Shown: positions 34,880 through 43,916, counted from the stretch's first letter. The stretch: 64,000 nucleotides of DNA from CBDCVD01 sp965224015 (GCA_965224015.1 OZ245032.1:620001-684000); one strand, 5' to 3'. Notes: generated from the sequence alone by a model not told the origin. Translations and numbers: made by a program.

Positions 34880-36406
34880 TCACTGTGGCAATTTGATATC
34901 AAATGCGGTCCGTATTGCGGCTTCCCGATCGGGGGGAAGGTGTGCGGGCGGGTTCTGATCGAGTTCTTTGACCCGCGCCACGGCCCGGTCCCATAGGCTT
35001 GGCGCCCCCGCTTCCTCCCATGCGGAAATGCTTAACCGATTGCTTAGTTGTGGATAAACGTACTCTTTTTTCATTAAAGCGAGGGTCTGCGCCTGGCCAA
35101 GGTAGTGTCCCGGACCCGTAGCAACGGCTTCAATGTCGTCAAGATTGATACTGTTTGCAGAGACTTCCACCCCCCGCACGGTACGCAGGATCGCGCCACA
35201 CATATCGTCATCAATGACCAACACTTCCGGCGATGCGGCCATGATCGATCCCAACATGCCGACAGAAAGATTGATCATATCAGCCCCCGCCTGCGCGGCA
35301 AGAGCGACGGAATACCCTTTTTCGTAGCCGGCCTGTGCATCGGCAAGTTTGGCATCGGTCATGCCCGCCGAAACCGTAGACGGCAGACCCAAATGCCCAA
35401 GCAGTTGTGCTGCGGCGGCATTGGCAATGGCCGACTCGCCGCTGCCGCCGGTCATAGCCCCCGTGCGCAGGTCAGAAATAAACGGCATGAAGGCAAAAAT
35501 ACAAGGGTGGCCCGGTCTTATAAGATCAACGATCAGTAACCCAGCGAGGCTTTCCGCAAGCCCCTGTGCCAGCGCACCGGCAAGGGTTACAGGACTTGTC
35601 GCACCGGCCTGCGCCGCTGAACATATCTGGAGCGCCATGCCAGCGTCAATGGCTGCCTCCATAACCGCAACGCCCTCAGCAGCATAGCGCAGCGGCGATA
35701 CCGCATGCACAATAACCGCAAAGCAAAAGGGTTGGCGCGCAAAGGTCCCGTCACCGCCAAGCCCAGCGTCAAATATTTTGACGACTTCGTGAAGATGCTC
35801 GGCTGCAGAAAAGCTGACGCCGATGGGTTTGGCGCATGCTTTCATACAGGCAAACGCGGTGTTGGTGTCAAGAGCACGAGCAACAAGCATATCACGCGCA
35901 ACAACGGGGCGAACCCCGTAGTGGATATTTGCGCACTGGTCGACGATGCGCATGAGTTGATAGAGGTCCGAAAGGCGCGACTCGCGATAGACCATTGACG
36001 ATGCATCAAGCACCTGCACGGCCGCGCCGCCTGTGCCAATGTGCGGGCGGCCGCCGCCAATGGTCAATCCCTGATGCGCGACAAACCCTGGTAAATTGAC
36101 ACGGGTCTGCGCGCGCGCAATTGCATCCTGAACAAGCGCGCGGGGGAATGTCAGGCGGCCATCTTCGCGAAGCCCGGCCCCTTTTGCCACAGCCCGCCCG
36201 CGCAAATCCAGGGGACACTGGGCCATGCCGGTTTTTTCGAGAATGGAGAAGGCCGCATCGCACAGGGCCTGCACATTGGTCCGGCTCAACGGACGCAACC
36301 GCCCTCCAGCAGGTGGGGGCACGCGCTGGGAGGTGTCAATAGCCGGTGCAGACCTTCGCTGTCTTCGTCGCAATGCGTAACGCCTTTTTCCAAGCAGGAT
36401 GAGCAA
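34880..36406 (-). CDS. MttB-family (non-pyrrolysine) trimethylamine/betaine methyltransferase homologue, copy 1
   Basis: The protein has up to 508 residues and belongs to the COG5598/MttB family: a basic arginine-rich N-terminus, then TIM-barrel motifs such as VTLAGALAQGLAESLAGLLI, NLSVGMLGSIMAASPEVLVI and GPGHYLGQAQTLALMKKEYV. The frame has no internal amber codon, so it is a non-pyrrolysine member, a group whose known members demethylate glycine betaine, proline betaine, carnitine or gamma-butyrobetaine. No corrinoid partner is nearby. The start is uncertain: TTG at 36406, or TTG at 36373, which has AAAAGG upstream and gives the usual RRRQRR opening. It is followed within 14 bases by the FAD-GcvT gene. 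Confidence 0.87.
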   Translation of the reverse strand: MLILLGKRRYALRRRQRRSAPAIDTSQRVPPPAGGRLRPLSRTNVQALCDAAFSILEKTGMAQCPLDLRGRAVAKGAGLREDGRLTFPRALVQDAIARAQTRVNLPGFVAHQGLTIGGGRPHIGTGGAAVQVLDASSMVYRESRLSDLYQLMRIVDQCANIHYGVRPVVARDMLVARALDTNTAFACMKACAKPIGVSFSAAEHLHEVVKIFDAGLGGDGTFARQPFCFAVIVHAVSPLRYAAEGVAVMEAAIDAGMALQICSAAQAGATSPVTLAGALAQGLAESLAGLLIVDLIRPGHPCIFAFMPFISDLRTGAMTGGSGESAIANAAAAQLLGHLGLPSTVSAGMTDAKLADAQAGYEKGYSVALAAQAGADMINLSVGMLGSIMAASPEVLVIDDDMCGAILRTVRGVEVSANSINLDDIEAVATGPGHYLGQAQTLALMKKEYVYPQLSNRLSISAWEEAGAPSLWDRAVARVKELDQNPPAHLPPDREAAIRTAFDIKLPQ

Positions 36407-36474
36407 ACCTCATGATGGGGGCATTATCCCCTTGCCATCAATAAAAAAATTCGTGTATTCCCAAGCGCATTTTT

Positions 36475-36492
36475 CACAAGACACGCCTTGTG
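36475..36492. promoter_or_regulatory. Dyad in divergent promoter region of island 1
   Basis: CACAAG-ACACGC-CTTGTG is a perfect 6-bp inverted repeat with a 6-base spacer, between the divergent mttB-like and 3-hydroxyacid dehydrogenase genes. Flanking TTTT and AAAT extend the symmetry loosely. Its position suits one regulator controlling both directions. Confidence 0.35.
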
Positions 36493-36543
36493 CAAATGAT
36501 ACTCTGGTTCCAACAGTCAGAGACGACAATAAAGGTAAGCACG

Positions 36544-37440
36544 ATGAAAATTACGGTCATTGGTCTTGGCGTGATGGGGCTACCTCTTGCCAGCAATCTT
36601 TTGCGTAAACGATTTGATGTCACCGGCGTTGATATCAGCAAGGCGGCGCGTGCGGCCTTTGCCGACGGCGGCGGACGTGTTGCCGAATTGTCCAAAGCGA
36701 CACTTAAGGATCAAAACGTGATTTTGACCATGTTGCCCGAAAGCACGCATGTAAGGGCGGTTTACAAAGGCCACGTGCTGCCTGGCGCTTCTCCCAACAC
36801 CCTGTTGATCGATTGCTCCACGATTGACGTCACCACGGCCCGGGATCTTGCCGCGCGGGCCGAGACGAAAGGCCTTACCATGATAGACGCGCCGGTCTCA
36901 GGTGGTAATGTCGCCGCTGGCGAGGGCAAACTAAGCCTCATGGTTGGCGGTGCGGACGAAGCGGTGGGGCGCGCGCGCCCCGTGTTGGAGAGTATAGCTA
37001 CAAAGATCACCCATTTTGGTCCTGCCGGCAGCGGGCAGGCGGCAAAGGCCTGCCATAACATGATTTGCGGTATCACGGCCATGGCGGTTATCGAGGGATT
37101 CGCGCTGGCCGATGCGCTTGCGCTTGATTTGCAAAAATTCTACACAACTTGTGCCGGGGCCGCCGCGCAAAGCTGGACGCTTGAGAACCGCTGTCCCATA
37201 CCGGGGATTGTTGCCAGCGCACCCTCATCAAATGACTTTGTCCCCGGCTTTGCCGCGCGCCTCATGGCGAAAGACCTGCAACTGGCGCAATCCGCCGCCA
37301 TGGCGCAAAACCAGGACGCACCGTTTGGCGCTCTGGCAGCGCGCATGTTTACTGCCTTTGTCGAGGCAGGTAACGGCGAAAAGGATTTTTCCGCGTACTA
37401 CACCGCGCTAAGGCGGTTGCCGCAAAGGAACGTCAATTGA
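36544..37440 (+). CDS. 3-hydroxyisobutyrate dehydrogenase-like beta-hydroxyacid dehydrogenase
   Basis: The 298-residue protein has an N-terminal Rossmann motif VIGLGVMGLPLASNLL followed by GVD, which favours NAD. The substrate loop is DAPVSGGNVAAGEGKLSLMV (115-134). The catalytic lysine motif is AGSGQAAKACHNM (K168, N172). It interconverts a 3-hydroxy acid and a semialdehyde. The start at 36544 is preceded by AAAGG. It opens a four-gene operon with the aldehyde dehydrogenase (whose start lies 47 bases on), the SelA-fold enzyme and DUF4392. The substrate could be 3-hydroxyisobutyrate, 3-hydroxypropionate or a related acid. Confidence 0.88.
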   Translation: MKITVIGLGVMGLPLASNLLRKRFDVTGVDISKAARAAFADGGGRVAELSKATLKDQNVILTMLPESTHVRAVYKGHVLPGASPNTLLIDCSTIDVTTARDLAARAETKGLTMIDAPVSGGNVAAGEGKLSLMVGGADEAVGRARPVLESIATKITHFGPAGSGQAAKACHNMICGITAMAVIEGFALADALALDLQKFYTTCAGAAAQSWTLENRCPIPGIVASAPSSNDFVPGFAARLMAKDLQLAQSAAMAQNQDAPFGALAARMFTAFVEAGNGEKDFSAYYTALRRLPQRNVN

Positions 37441-37487
37441 GGCATCCGCAGGAAGGACGGCGCGCCCTAAACTTGAGGAACCCCATT

Positions 37488-38963
37488 ATGCCACCATTGA
37501 TCCCAAAACTACCCACCGATGGCCTTGCGGGTTGCTTTATTAATGGCGCCTGGCATCGCCCCGACGGCTCTCTTGTTATCGAGAACCCCTCACGCCGAGA
37601 GCCTATTTGCGAGATTGGCAGGGGAACGGCGACGGAAATTGATTTGGCGGTCAAGGCCGCAAGGCGTGCGTTCCCTGCATGGCGCGTCCTGGCGGCAAGT
37701 GAACGGGGAGCCATGTTGAGCGCGCTTGGCCATCGACTGGCTGAGAATGCTGAAGATGTGGCGCGCGTTCTTGCTGCAGAAAGCGGCAATTGCATCAAGA
37801 CCCAGAGCCGGGGCGAGGCGAATGGTGCGGCTGGCGTTCTAAAATATTATGGGGGCGTTGCTGTGGAGCAAAAGGGGGAGACGTTGCCTTTGGGTCCGGA
37901 TTTGTTCAGTTATTCCACCCGCGAGCCGCACGGCGTCGTTGGCGCCATTATTCCCTGGAACTCGCCTTTGCAGCTGGGAGCAGTAAAAATCTCCATGGCG
38001 CTGGTGACCGGCAATACTCTTGTTTTGAAACCTGCAGAGGATGCCCCTCTTGCTGTTCTCAAACTTGCGGAAATGGCTGCCGACATCTTTCCGCCTGGCG
38101 TTTTGAACATCGTTTCAGGCCTTGGCGAAGACGCGGGCGCTGCTCTTGCGGGCCATCCTGATGTTGCCAAAGTGTCCTTTACCGGCTCCGCGGAGGTCGG
38201 CCGTCTTGTTGGTCATGCCGCTGCTGATCGCATTGCCAATGTGACGCTTGAGCTCGGCGGCAAAAGTCCGTGCATAGTTTTTCCCGATGCGTGCACCCCC
38301 GATCGTGTTCAGGCAACAGCCCAGGGTGTCGTCAATGCCATGCGCTTTGCCCGCCAGGGGCAATCGTGTACCGCAGGCTCGCGATTGTTCGTGCATAAGT
38401 CGGTTTGGGATGATCTCATGCCGCTGGTGGCGCAAACCGCAAAGGCTATGAAGGTTGGTGACGCTCTTGACCCAGATGTTGATATGGGTGCGGTGATCAA
38501 CGCGGAGCGCTACGGTGAAATCCGCGCCTACCTGGCCCAGGCTGAGGCGCAGGGCGCCCGCTTTTTGATCGGGGAAACACCACAAGAGAACCCCGCAGGC
38601 TTTCACCCCGTGCCGACGATCCTTACCGGTCTTGACAATTCGTGGCGCATTGCGCGTGAGGAAGTCTTTGGTCCTGTTCTGGTCGCCATTGCGTGGGAAG
38701 ATGAAGCCGACGTCGTCGCCATGGCCAACGACACCCATTATGGTCTGGCGGCTTTTATCTTTACGCCGAACCTGAGTACTATCATCCGCATGACCCGTCT
38801 GATCGATGCGGGCTGGATACAGGTCAATCAGGGGGGAGGACAAATTCCCGGCATGTCTTACGGGGGTACGAAGCAATCTGGCATGGGGAGTGAGTATTCC
38901 ATTGAGGGCGCACTTGAGGCCTATACCTACCGCAAGAGCGTCACGGTAGCGGTAAACCCATGA
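37488..38963 (+). CDS. NAD(P)-dependent aldehyde dehydrogenase
   Basis: The 491-residue ALDH superfamily enzyme has IIPWNSPLQ (N158), LKPAEDAP (K181), FTGSAEVGR, ELGGKSPCIV (E255) and the nucleophile in GQSCTAGSRL (C294). All catalytic residues are present. It oxidises an aldehyde or semialdehyde to the acid. GAGGAAC precedes the ATG at 37488; its stop overlaps the start of the next gene by 4 bases (ATGA). Neighbouring aminotransferase and hydroxyacid dehydrogenase make a semialdehyde the likely substrate. Confidence 0.93.
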   Translation: MPPLIPKLPTDGLAGCFINGAWHRPDGSLVIENPSRREPICEIGRGTATEIDLAVKAARRAFPAWRVLAASERGAMLSALGHRLAENAEDVARVLAAESGNCIKTQSRGEANGAAGVLKYYGGVAVEQKGETLPLGPDLFSYSTREPHGVVGAIIPWNSPLQLGAVKISMALVTGNTLVLKPAEDAPLAVLKLAEMAADIFPPGVLNIVSGLGEDAGAALAGHPDVAKVSFTGSAEVGRLVGHAAADRIANVTLELGGKSPCIVFPDACTPDRVQATAQGVVNAMRFARQGQSCTAGSRLFVHKSVWDDLMPLVAQTAKAMKVGDALDPDVDMGAVINAERYGEIRAYLAQAEAQGARFLIGETPQENPAGFHPVPTILTGLDNSWRIAREEVFGPVLVAIAWEDEADVVAMANDTHYGLAAFIFTPNLSTIIRMTRLIDAGWIQVNQGGGQIPGMSYGGTKQSGMGSEYSIEGALEAYTYRKSVTVAVNP

Positions 38964-40222
38964 GTACCGACCGCTTTGGCAACGTTATCGATCCGCAGGT
39001 TGGTTATGCGCGCGGTCGACACCTTGCCTCAAGCGCTGACGAGATAAGGCGTTTGCGCCACGCGCAGGAGGTGACAAAACAGGTGGCGGCTGAGCGCGGT
39101 ATAGATGGTATCAGTATTTTTACCGGCAATCCCCGCTACTTTCCCCTAAGGCCTGAGGATTTGGTGCAATATTGCGAAGAGTGGATCGGCCCCGGACTGT
39201 TTGCCGATGAATTGGCAGCGGTTGCGCGGGATCATCTGGGCGGCAAAACCGACGATGCCGTGGCCGTCACCAACCGCACCAGCGCTGCAATCATTGCCGC
39301 TGTCCTGGCCTTGAGTGACAACCGCTCGGTGGTTGCAGTCGTTCCCGATGGTGATCGTTCTCACCCATCACTCATTCGCGCATGTGCGCTGGCGGGCGTG
39401 CCGCTGCGTGAGGTGGGTATCAACCAATACCCGGAAGAGGTTATAGCCAGGCAAAAACCAGCACTTGTGGTCATTACGCTGGTGACGAGCGCGTTGGCGC
39501 GGATGAGTGACAGCTCCTGTATGACAGTTGTGGGTGCGGCAAAGCGTGAGGAGGCAACGGTATTTCTTGATGAGGCTTACGGCGCGCGGCTACGGCCCGT
39601 TCTATATAATGGCAGGAAAAGCTTGCAGCTTGGTGCTGACCTTGCGGTTACCAATACGGACAAGGCAGGCCTTGGCGGTCCGCGCGCAGGCGTGCTGGTT
39701 GGGGCGCGGGGCCCTGTTCTGGCAACATTGGCAAGGGCGTCCGAACTCGGACAGGAAGCACGCGCGCCGATCGCCCTTGGCGCTTTGCGATCCCTGCAAC
39801 ACTACAACCCTGAGGACCTGCTGTTGGAGGCGCGAGAAGGCAGCGACATTGCCGAGGCACTGCGCGCGCGATTTGGTGACAACGTCGTACACCGCTCCGA
39901 TCTGGGGCCTTCTATAAGCGAGGAGGACATTCTTGCCTTATTGCTGGCGCGTTCAAAGGGCGGGACAACGTCCATGGTTCCCGCGGAGGCATCGGCGGCG
40001 CTGGGCATGTTGATGTTGCGCGATTTTGGCGTATTGACCGTTAACACGCATGGAGCGCCGGGGGGACGGGTTTCAATCCGGCTTAAGCCGACCCGCGGCG
40101 CTTTGCAGGCGGTTGGCGGCGCTGAAAGGCTCGTTGACGGCGTGGCCTCAATGTTGGATAAAATTGCAACACATATGAATGACGACGTTTGGCTGCGCGC
40201 GACGCTATTTGGAACGCATTAG
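38960..40222 (+). CDS. SelA-fold PLP-dependent enzyme of unknown reaction
   Basis: The 420-residue protein reads as a fold-type I PLP enzyme related to the SelA / D-glucosaminate-6-phosphate ammonia-lyase group. VAVTNRTSAAIIAAVLALSD resembles the phosphate-binding loop, D204 in TVFLDEAYGARLR is the expected ring-nitrogen Asp, and K235 in TNTDKAGLGGPRAGVLVG the expected Schiff-base lysine. The reaction (lyase, racemase or aminotransferase) is unclear. It overlaps the aldehyde dehydrogenase by 4 bases and is followed 12 bases later by the DUF4392 gene, so the pair probably acts in sequence. Confidence 0.75.
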   Translation: MSTDRFGNVIDPQVGYARGRHLASSADEIRRLRHAQEVTKQVAAERGIDGISIFTGNPRYFPLRPEDLVQYCEEWIGPGLFADELAAVARDHLGGKTDDAVAVTNRTSAAIIAAVLALSDNRSVVAVVPDGDRSHPSLIRACALAGVPLREVGINQYPEEVIARQKPALVVITLVTSALARMSDSSCMTVVGAAKREEATVFLDEAYGARLRPVLYNGRKSLQLGADLAVTNTDKAGLGGPRAGVLVGARGPVLATLARASELGQEARAPIALGALRSLQHYNPEDLLLEAREGSDIAEALRARFGDNVVHRSDLGPSISEEDILALLLARSKGGTTSMVPAEASAALGMLMLRDFGVLTVNTHGAPGGRVSIRLKPTRGALQAVGGAERLVDGVASMLDKIATHMNDDVWLRATLFGTH

Positions 40223-40234
40223 GTAAGGAACCCT

Positions 40235-41245
40235 ATGACGAAAAAAGACTTTTCTCGTTTGGATGACCGCCTGGACCGCCTTGTTAATCTTGACATTGGC
40301 GAGCGTGGTATAGAGCCCCTTTATGAGGCCAGCCGTGCGCTTGCCGGTCGTTCGCTTGTGGGTGCGGCGGCGCAGGCTTTGTTGTCGGTGCCTGAGGGCG
40401 GATGCGTGATGCTCTCCACCGGCTCCGTCTCTCGAAGCTGGCTATCGCCGACCATCGGCGAGAATGACGGGCCCTCGGGCGCCGCCACCATTGCCCGGGC
40501 ACTCGTCCTGGGGCGCCGGGCAACAGTCATTTGCGCGGTGGAGGAAAGCCTGATTGCGCCCATTGGCACGGTCATGCAGGCTGCCGGTTTGTCCCTTGTT
40601 GATTTTGCGACAGCGCGCCGCGCTAGTGCGGACAAAAGCCTCGCAACGGTTGTCATGATGGCTTATCCGACCGCGGACGATGCAGCAAAGGCAACGGCGC
40701 GAGACTGGTTGGATCGTTACCAGGTCGACCTTCTCTTTGCCACGGAGCGGGCCGGCCGCAATATCAACGGCATATACTACAGTATGAGAGGGCGTGATTA
40801 CGGCAGGGGCCGGGCGCGCGTTGACTACCTGTTTGATGAGGGGCTCGGGCGCGGTATTCCGGTTGTCGCGGTTGGCGATGGGGGTAACGAAATCGGCATG
40901 GGGAAAATTGCTGACGCCGTTGCCACATACATCCCCCTCGGGGCGCCGGGCGATTGCCCCTGTGGGGGTGGCATTGGCGCGATCACAAGTGCTGATATTC
41001 TCGTCACCGCCGGCGTGTCCAACTGGGGCTGCACAGCCATAGCCGCCGCCATGGCCGCACGCACTAAGGATGCACGGCTATTGCACACGCCAACAGCCGA
41101 GCGACGCCTTACGGATGTGATGACGATGCACGGTTTGATCAACTCACCCCATGGCATCATTGATCCGAATGTTGATGGCATCTCCCAGGAAACCCACATT
41201 GCCGTTGCAGAAATCGCCTGCGCTGTCGTTGCCGGCAATCTGTGA
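40235..41245 (+). CDS. DUF4392 protein, D-glutamate cyclase-like
   Basis: The 336-residue protein shows DUF4392 features: SLVGAAAQALLSVPEGGCVM then LSTGSV early on, ERAGRNINGIYYSMRGRD, and the strongly conserved VVAVGDGGNEIGMGKI near residue 210. A mammalian member (DGLUCY) turns D-glutamate into 5-oxo-D-proline; other bacterial members are uncharacterised. It is the last gene of the island 1 plus-strand operon. AAGGAACC precedes the ATG. The substrate here is unknown but an amino acid with a gamma-carboxylate is plausible. Confidence 0.82.
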   Translation: MTKKDFSRLDDRLDRLVNLDIGERGIEPLYEASRALAGRSLVGAAAQALLSVPEGGCVMLSTGSVSRSWLSPTIGENDGPSGAATIARALVLGRRATVICAVEESLIAPIGTVMQAAGLSLVDFATARRASADKSLATVVMMAYPTADDAAKATARDWLDRYQVDLLFATERAGRNINGIYYSMRGRDYGRGRARVDYLFDEGLGRGIPVVAVGDGGNEIGMGKIADAVATYIPLGAPGDCPCGGGIGAITSADILVTAGVSNWGCTAIAAAMAARTKDARLLHTPTAERRLTDVMTMHGLINSPHGIIDPNVDGISQETHIAVAEIACAVVAGNL

Positions 41246-41294
41246 TGGCCCCGGTTGCGGATAATACCAGCGGTACGGGCTTATTTCGCGTTTT

Positions 41295-41382
41295 TGGTGC
41301 CCACTCCCGGACTCGAACCGGGACGCCTTATTAAGGCGAGGGATTTTAAGTCCCTTGCGTCTACCTGTTCCGCCAAGTGGGC
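41295..41382 (-). tRNA. tRNA-Leu (anticodon TAA)
   Basis: This 88-base class II tRNA includes an encoded CCA. The acceptor stem GCCCACT pairs with AGTGGGC. The anticodon arm AGGGA-CTTAAAA-TCCCT gives TAA. A long variable arm (CGCCTTAATAAGGCG) and T arm GGTTCGAGTCC complete it. Confidence 0.97.
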
Positions 41383-41403
41383 TATAGAGCGTGTCAGCTT
41401 CTT

Positions 41404-41507
41404 ATACCAATGGTCCTTAACAATGACTCATGGCTTAGCGTCGAAGAGGTGTGTTATCAAGGCAGTACACCAGTCAGCGTGTCTATAAAGCCAATACCGC
41501 TGGTATT
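41404..41507. repeat. Family D repeat, single copy overlapping a stop codon
   Basis: The copy runs ATACCAATGGTCCTTAACAA to ATACCGCTGGTATT. Its right edge contains the TAA stop of the monooxygenase gene (minus strand). TATAGAGCGTGTCAG just left of it (41384-41397) is a family A fragment. Confidence 0.85.
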
Positions 41508-42783
41508 ACCCGATCCGCGTGTGTAAGGAAAGCGCTTCTTCGGGCACCCACTTGTATATCCAGTCAAGGCGCCTGCGCAAGTGATCTTGCGCCAGAAGTC
41601 CCAGGGCCCGGTCGCGCACCCAGCTCCACGGGGCCCGCAAATGATAAATACGTCCATTGCGCCTTGAGGCACGCCACACAGCAGCAACTCTCTGCCTGCG
41701 CGCAGCGTGATAAGCCGCCAACGCCTCCTCCCAGGGGCGCGAACGTTCTCGCCCACGCACTAAAAACAGGGTCAAAACGGCCGCATCCTCAATTGCCATT
41801 GCCGCCCCTTGCGCCATGAACGGGCGCATGGCATGAGCGGCGTCACCAATGAGCGCCATACGCCCCCGTGCCCAGGGATATTGGGGGGCATTTTCGCAAA
41901 GAGCAAATTTTGTCCAGGATGAAGCCGCGCCAATCAACGGACGCAGTGTGTCCGCACAGCGATCAAAGGCTTGAAGCAGAGTCTCAACCTCGCCTGCAAG
42001 CGACCATGTCTTATTCGCCAAGTGCTGCTCGGTAACCGCCACCAGGTTTACACTTTGGTGCTTTCGCATGGGATAAGCAACCAGATGAGCCCTCGGAACC
42101 AACCAAAGCCTGACGGAGGCATCCCTGCTAGCGCCTTCTCCTGCGTCCTCTGACGGGGCGACGTATTTAAGGTATTCAGGCCAAGGCAGTTGCGCCCGCC
42201 AGGCGGTCATATGGGTATTGATTGGCCCCGGATGACCGAACTGGTCAGTACGAATGATGGAGCGCACCCCATCGGCACCAATGAGCACCTTAGCCCTTAT
42301 GGCGCACGTTTTTCCCTCATGCTCGTAGGTCACCAGAATACCATCGACTTTCTCGTCGCAGGTCAGCATGTACGCCCCAGATACCAGGATAGCCATGGTC
42401 TCATCTGCAAGCGCATCCAGCAACATCTGGTGCAGATCAGCACGATGGCATATATAGTACGGCGACCTGGAGACGGCATCCTGGGCGTTCAGCGCGATTT
42501 TGGATAATGTTCTTCCGGTTGTGCCCGCGTGGATAGTTACGGCCGTGGCCAGATCGCACCGGCGTGTCATTACGGGACCCAACCCCAGCCCCTCCAGCAC
42601 ACCGGTCGCGTTGGGTGACACCTGAATTCCGGCACCAATTTCGCTAAAGCGCGTGCTGCGCTCAAGCACAACGCATTCTATACCGTGGCGCGCCAGGGAT
42701 AGGGCGCAGGTCAAGCCCGCAATCCCGGCACCAATAATAACCACAGGAACAGAGATCTCCACTATCAGCTCCGCACCTGCCAT
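41506..42783 (-). CDS. FAD-dependent aromatic-ring-type monooxygenase
   Basis: The 425-residue flavoprotein is of the p-hydroxybenzoate / salicylate hydroxylase type. It has an N-terminal FAD motif VVIIGAGIAGLTCALSLARH, the dual-nucleotide motif VLIGADGVRSIIR near residue 170, and the FAD-ribityl motif RMALIGDAAHAMRPFMAQGA. No electron-transfer partner is needed in this class. The aromatic substrate is not predictable, and salicylate or 3-hydroxybenzoate are only typical examples. A GTG start at 42762 with GGAG ahead is an alternative. The stop codon is supplied by the adjoining family D repeat. Confidence 0.88.
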   Translation of the reverse strand: MAGAELIVEISVPVVIIGAGIAGLTCALSLARHGIECVVLERSTRFSEIGAGIQVSPNATGVLEGLGLGPVMTRRCDLATAVTIHAGTTGRTLSKIALNAQDAVSRSPYYICHRADLHQMLLDALADETMAILVSGAYMLTCDEKVDGILVTYEHEGKTCAIRAKVLIGADGVRSIIRTDQFGHPGPINTHMTAWRAQLPWPEYLKYVAPSEDAGEGASRDASVRLWLVPRAHLVAYPMRKHQSVNLVAVTEQHLANKTWSLAGEVETLLQAFDRCADTLRPLIGAASSWTKFALCENAPQYPWARGRMALIGDAAHAMRPFMAQGAAMAIEDAAVLTLFLVRGRERSRPWEEALAAYHAARRQRVAAVWRASRRNGRIYHLRAPWSWVRDRALGLLAQDHLRRRLDWIYKWVPEEALSLHTRIG

Positions 42784-42789
42784 TGCCCC

Positions 42790-43032
42790 TCAGTCGGCGG
42801 CTGCAAAAACCGCTTGTGCAGGCTCCGCAGCATCATGGGCCAGCGACTCCCGATACCGATAGTGAGTGGAACAATAAGGACAGACAATCTCATCTTCGCT
42901 GCCCATTTGCAAAAACACATGCGGGTGATCCAATGGTGGCAAGGCGCCGATGCATTTGAAGCTCTTGCAACCGATATGAATCGTCTCGACACCAATGGAA
43001 TTATGAAAATGTGGGGTTGAATGCACAGACAT
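42790..43032 (-). CDS. Zinc-finger CHCC protein (NDUFS6-like)
   Basis: The 80-residue protein contains IHIGCKSFKCIGALPPLDHP, then HVFLQMGSEDEIVCPYCSTH, a CHCC zinc site (Cys, His, then CxxC). The family corresponds to the NDUFS6/13-kDa subunit of complex I in mitochondria and alphaproteobacteria. I chose the start MSVHSTPHFHN at 43032; the frame is open further upstream without support. It ends 6 bases before the monooxygenase start, so the two may be cotranscribed, and is divergent from the hydrolase. Confidence 0.9.
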   Translation of the reverse strand: MSVHSTPHFHNSIGVETIHIGCKSFKCIGALPPLDHPHVFLQMGSEDEIVCPYCSTHYRYRESLAHDAAEPAQAVFAAAD

Positions 43033-43129
43033 GCTATTAAGCTTCTTTGATCGAGGACAATCTGCGTGAAGCATGCCTGAAACCGGCTTCCAGGTAAAGC
43101 CACCAACTCAAAAAAATGCAAGGATACCG

Positions 43130-43894
43130 ATGTCTGCCCATCGCTTACAGTTTTTTAATGCCATTGGCTTGCGGATCGCCTTTGTGGATGAAGGCGATGG
43201 GACGCCAATTGTTCTCTTGCACGGATTTGCCTCCAACGCGAGGGTTAACTGGGTCGGCACTGGTTGGGTGGCGCATCTTGTCAGGGCCGGTTTTCGGGTT
43301 ATTGCCATGGATAATCGCGGCCATGGAGAGAGCGAAAAACCGCACGATACCGCCGCCTATCCGGCGCCTGTCATGGCCCGCGACGTGGTGCAGCTGATGG
43401 ATCATCTGGCGCTTCCTCAGGCCCACGTTATGGGTTACTCCATGGGGGCGCGAATAGCTGCATTCTTGTGCCTCAACAATCCCGAGCGGGTAACAAAAGC
43501 TGTATTCGCCGGCCTGGGCATCAATATGGTACGTGGCACTGGTGATCCGGCGCCGGTTATTGCAGCTCTTGAGGCGGCGCATCTTGATGACGTTCACGAT
43601 CCCAAAGGGCGCATGTTCCGCAAATTTGCAGAGCAAACAGGGAGTGACCTTAAGGCCCTGGCGGCCTGCATGAAGGCCCCGCGGCACCCGATCGATGCGA
43701 AAGCGCTGGCAAAGCTGACCATGCCCATTCTTGTTGCCGTAGGCAGTAAGGACACTATCGCGGGGTCCGCCGATGCGCTCGCAGCGCTCATTCCATCGGC
43801 CCGTGCCCTTGATATTCCCGGACGCGATCACATGCGCGCCGTTGGTGATCCTGCTTATAAGGCGGGTGTTGTGGCGTTCCTGAGAACCCCTTGA
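43130..43894 (+). CDS. Alpha/beta hydrolase
   Basis: The 254-residue alpha/beta-hydrolase fold protein has the oxyanion region IVLLHGFASNARVNW, the nucleophile elbow VMGYSMGARIAA (GxSxG), the acid in VGSKDTIAGS and the histidine in GRDHMRAVGD. The substrate is unknown; esterases, lactonases and C-C hydrolases share this pattern. AAGGAT precedes the ATG at 43130. The gene is divergent from the zf-CHCC gene and convergent with trhO. Confidence 0.88.
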   Translation: MSAHRLQFFNAIGLRIAFVDEGDGTPIVLLHGFASNARVNWVGTGWVAHLVRAGFRVIAMDNRGHGESEKPHDTAAYPAPVMARDVVQLMDHLALPQAHVMGYSMGARIAAFLCLNNPERVTKAVFAGLGINMVRGTGDPAPVIAALEAAHLDDVHDPKGRMFRKFAEQTGSDLKALAACMKAPRHPIDAKALAKLTMPILVAVGSKDTIAGSADALAALIPSARALDIPGRDHMRAVGDPAYKAGVVAFLRTP

Positions 43895-43916
43895 GAATCA
43901 CATCCAGATCCTCATT

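Noticed and set aside
34880..36406. Pyrrolysine-containing MttB
   Set aside because: The frame has no internal amber codon; the copy at 55405-56970 also has none.
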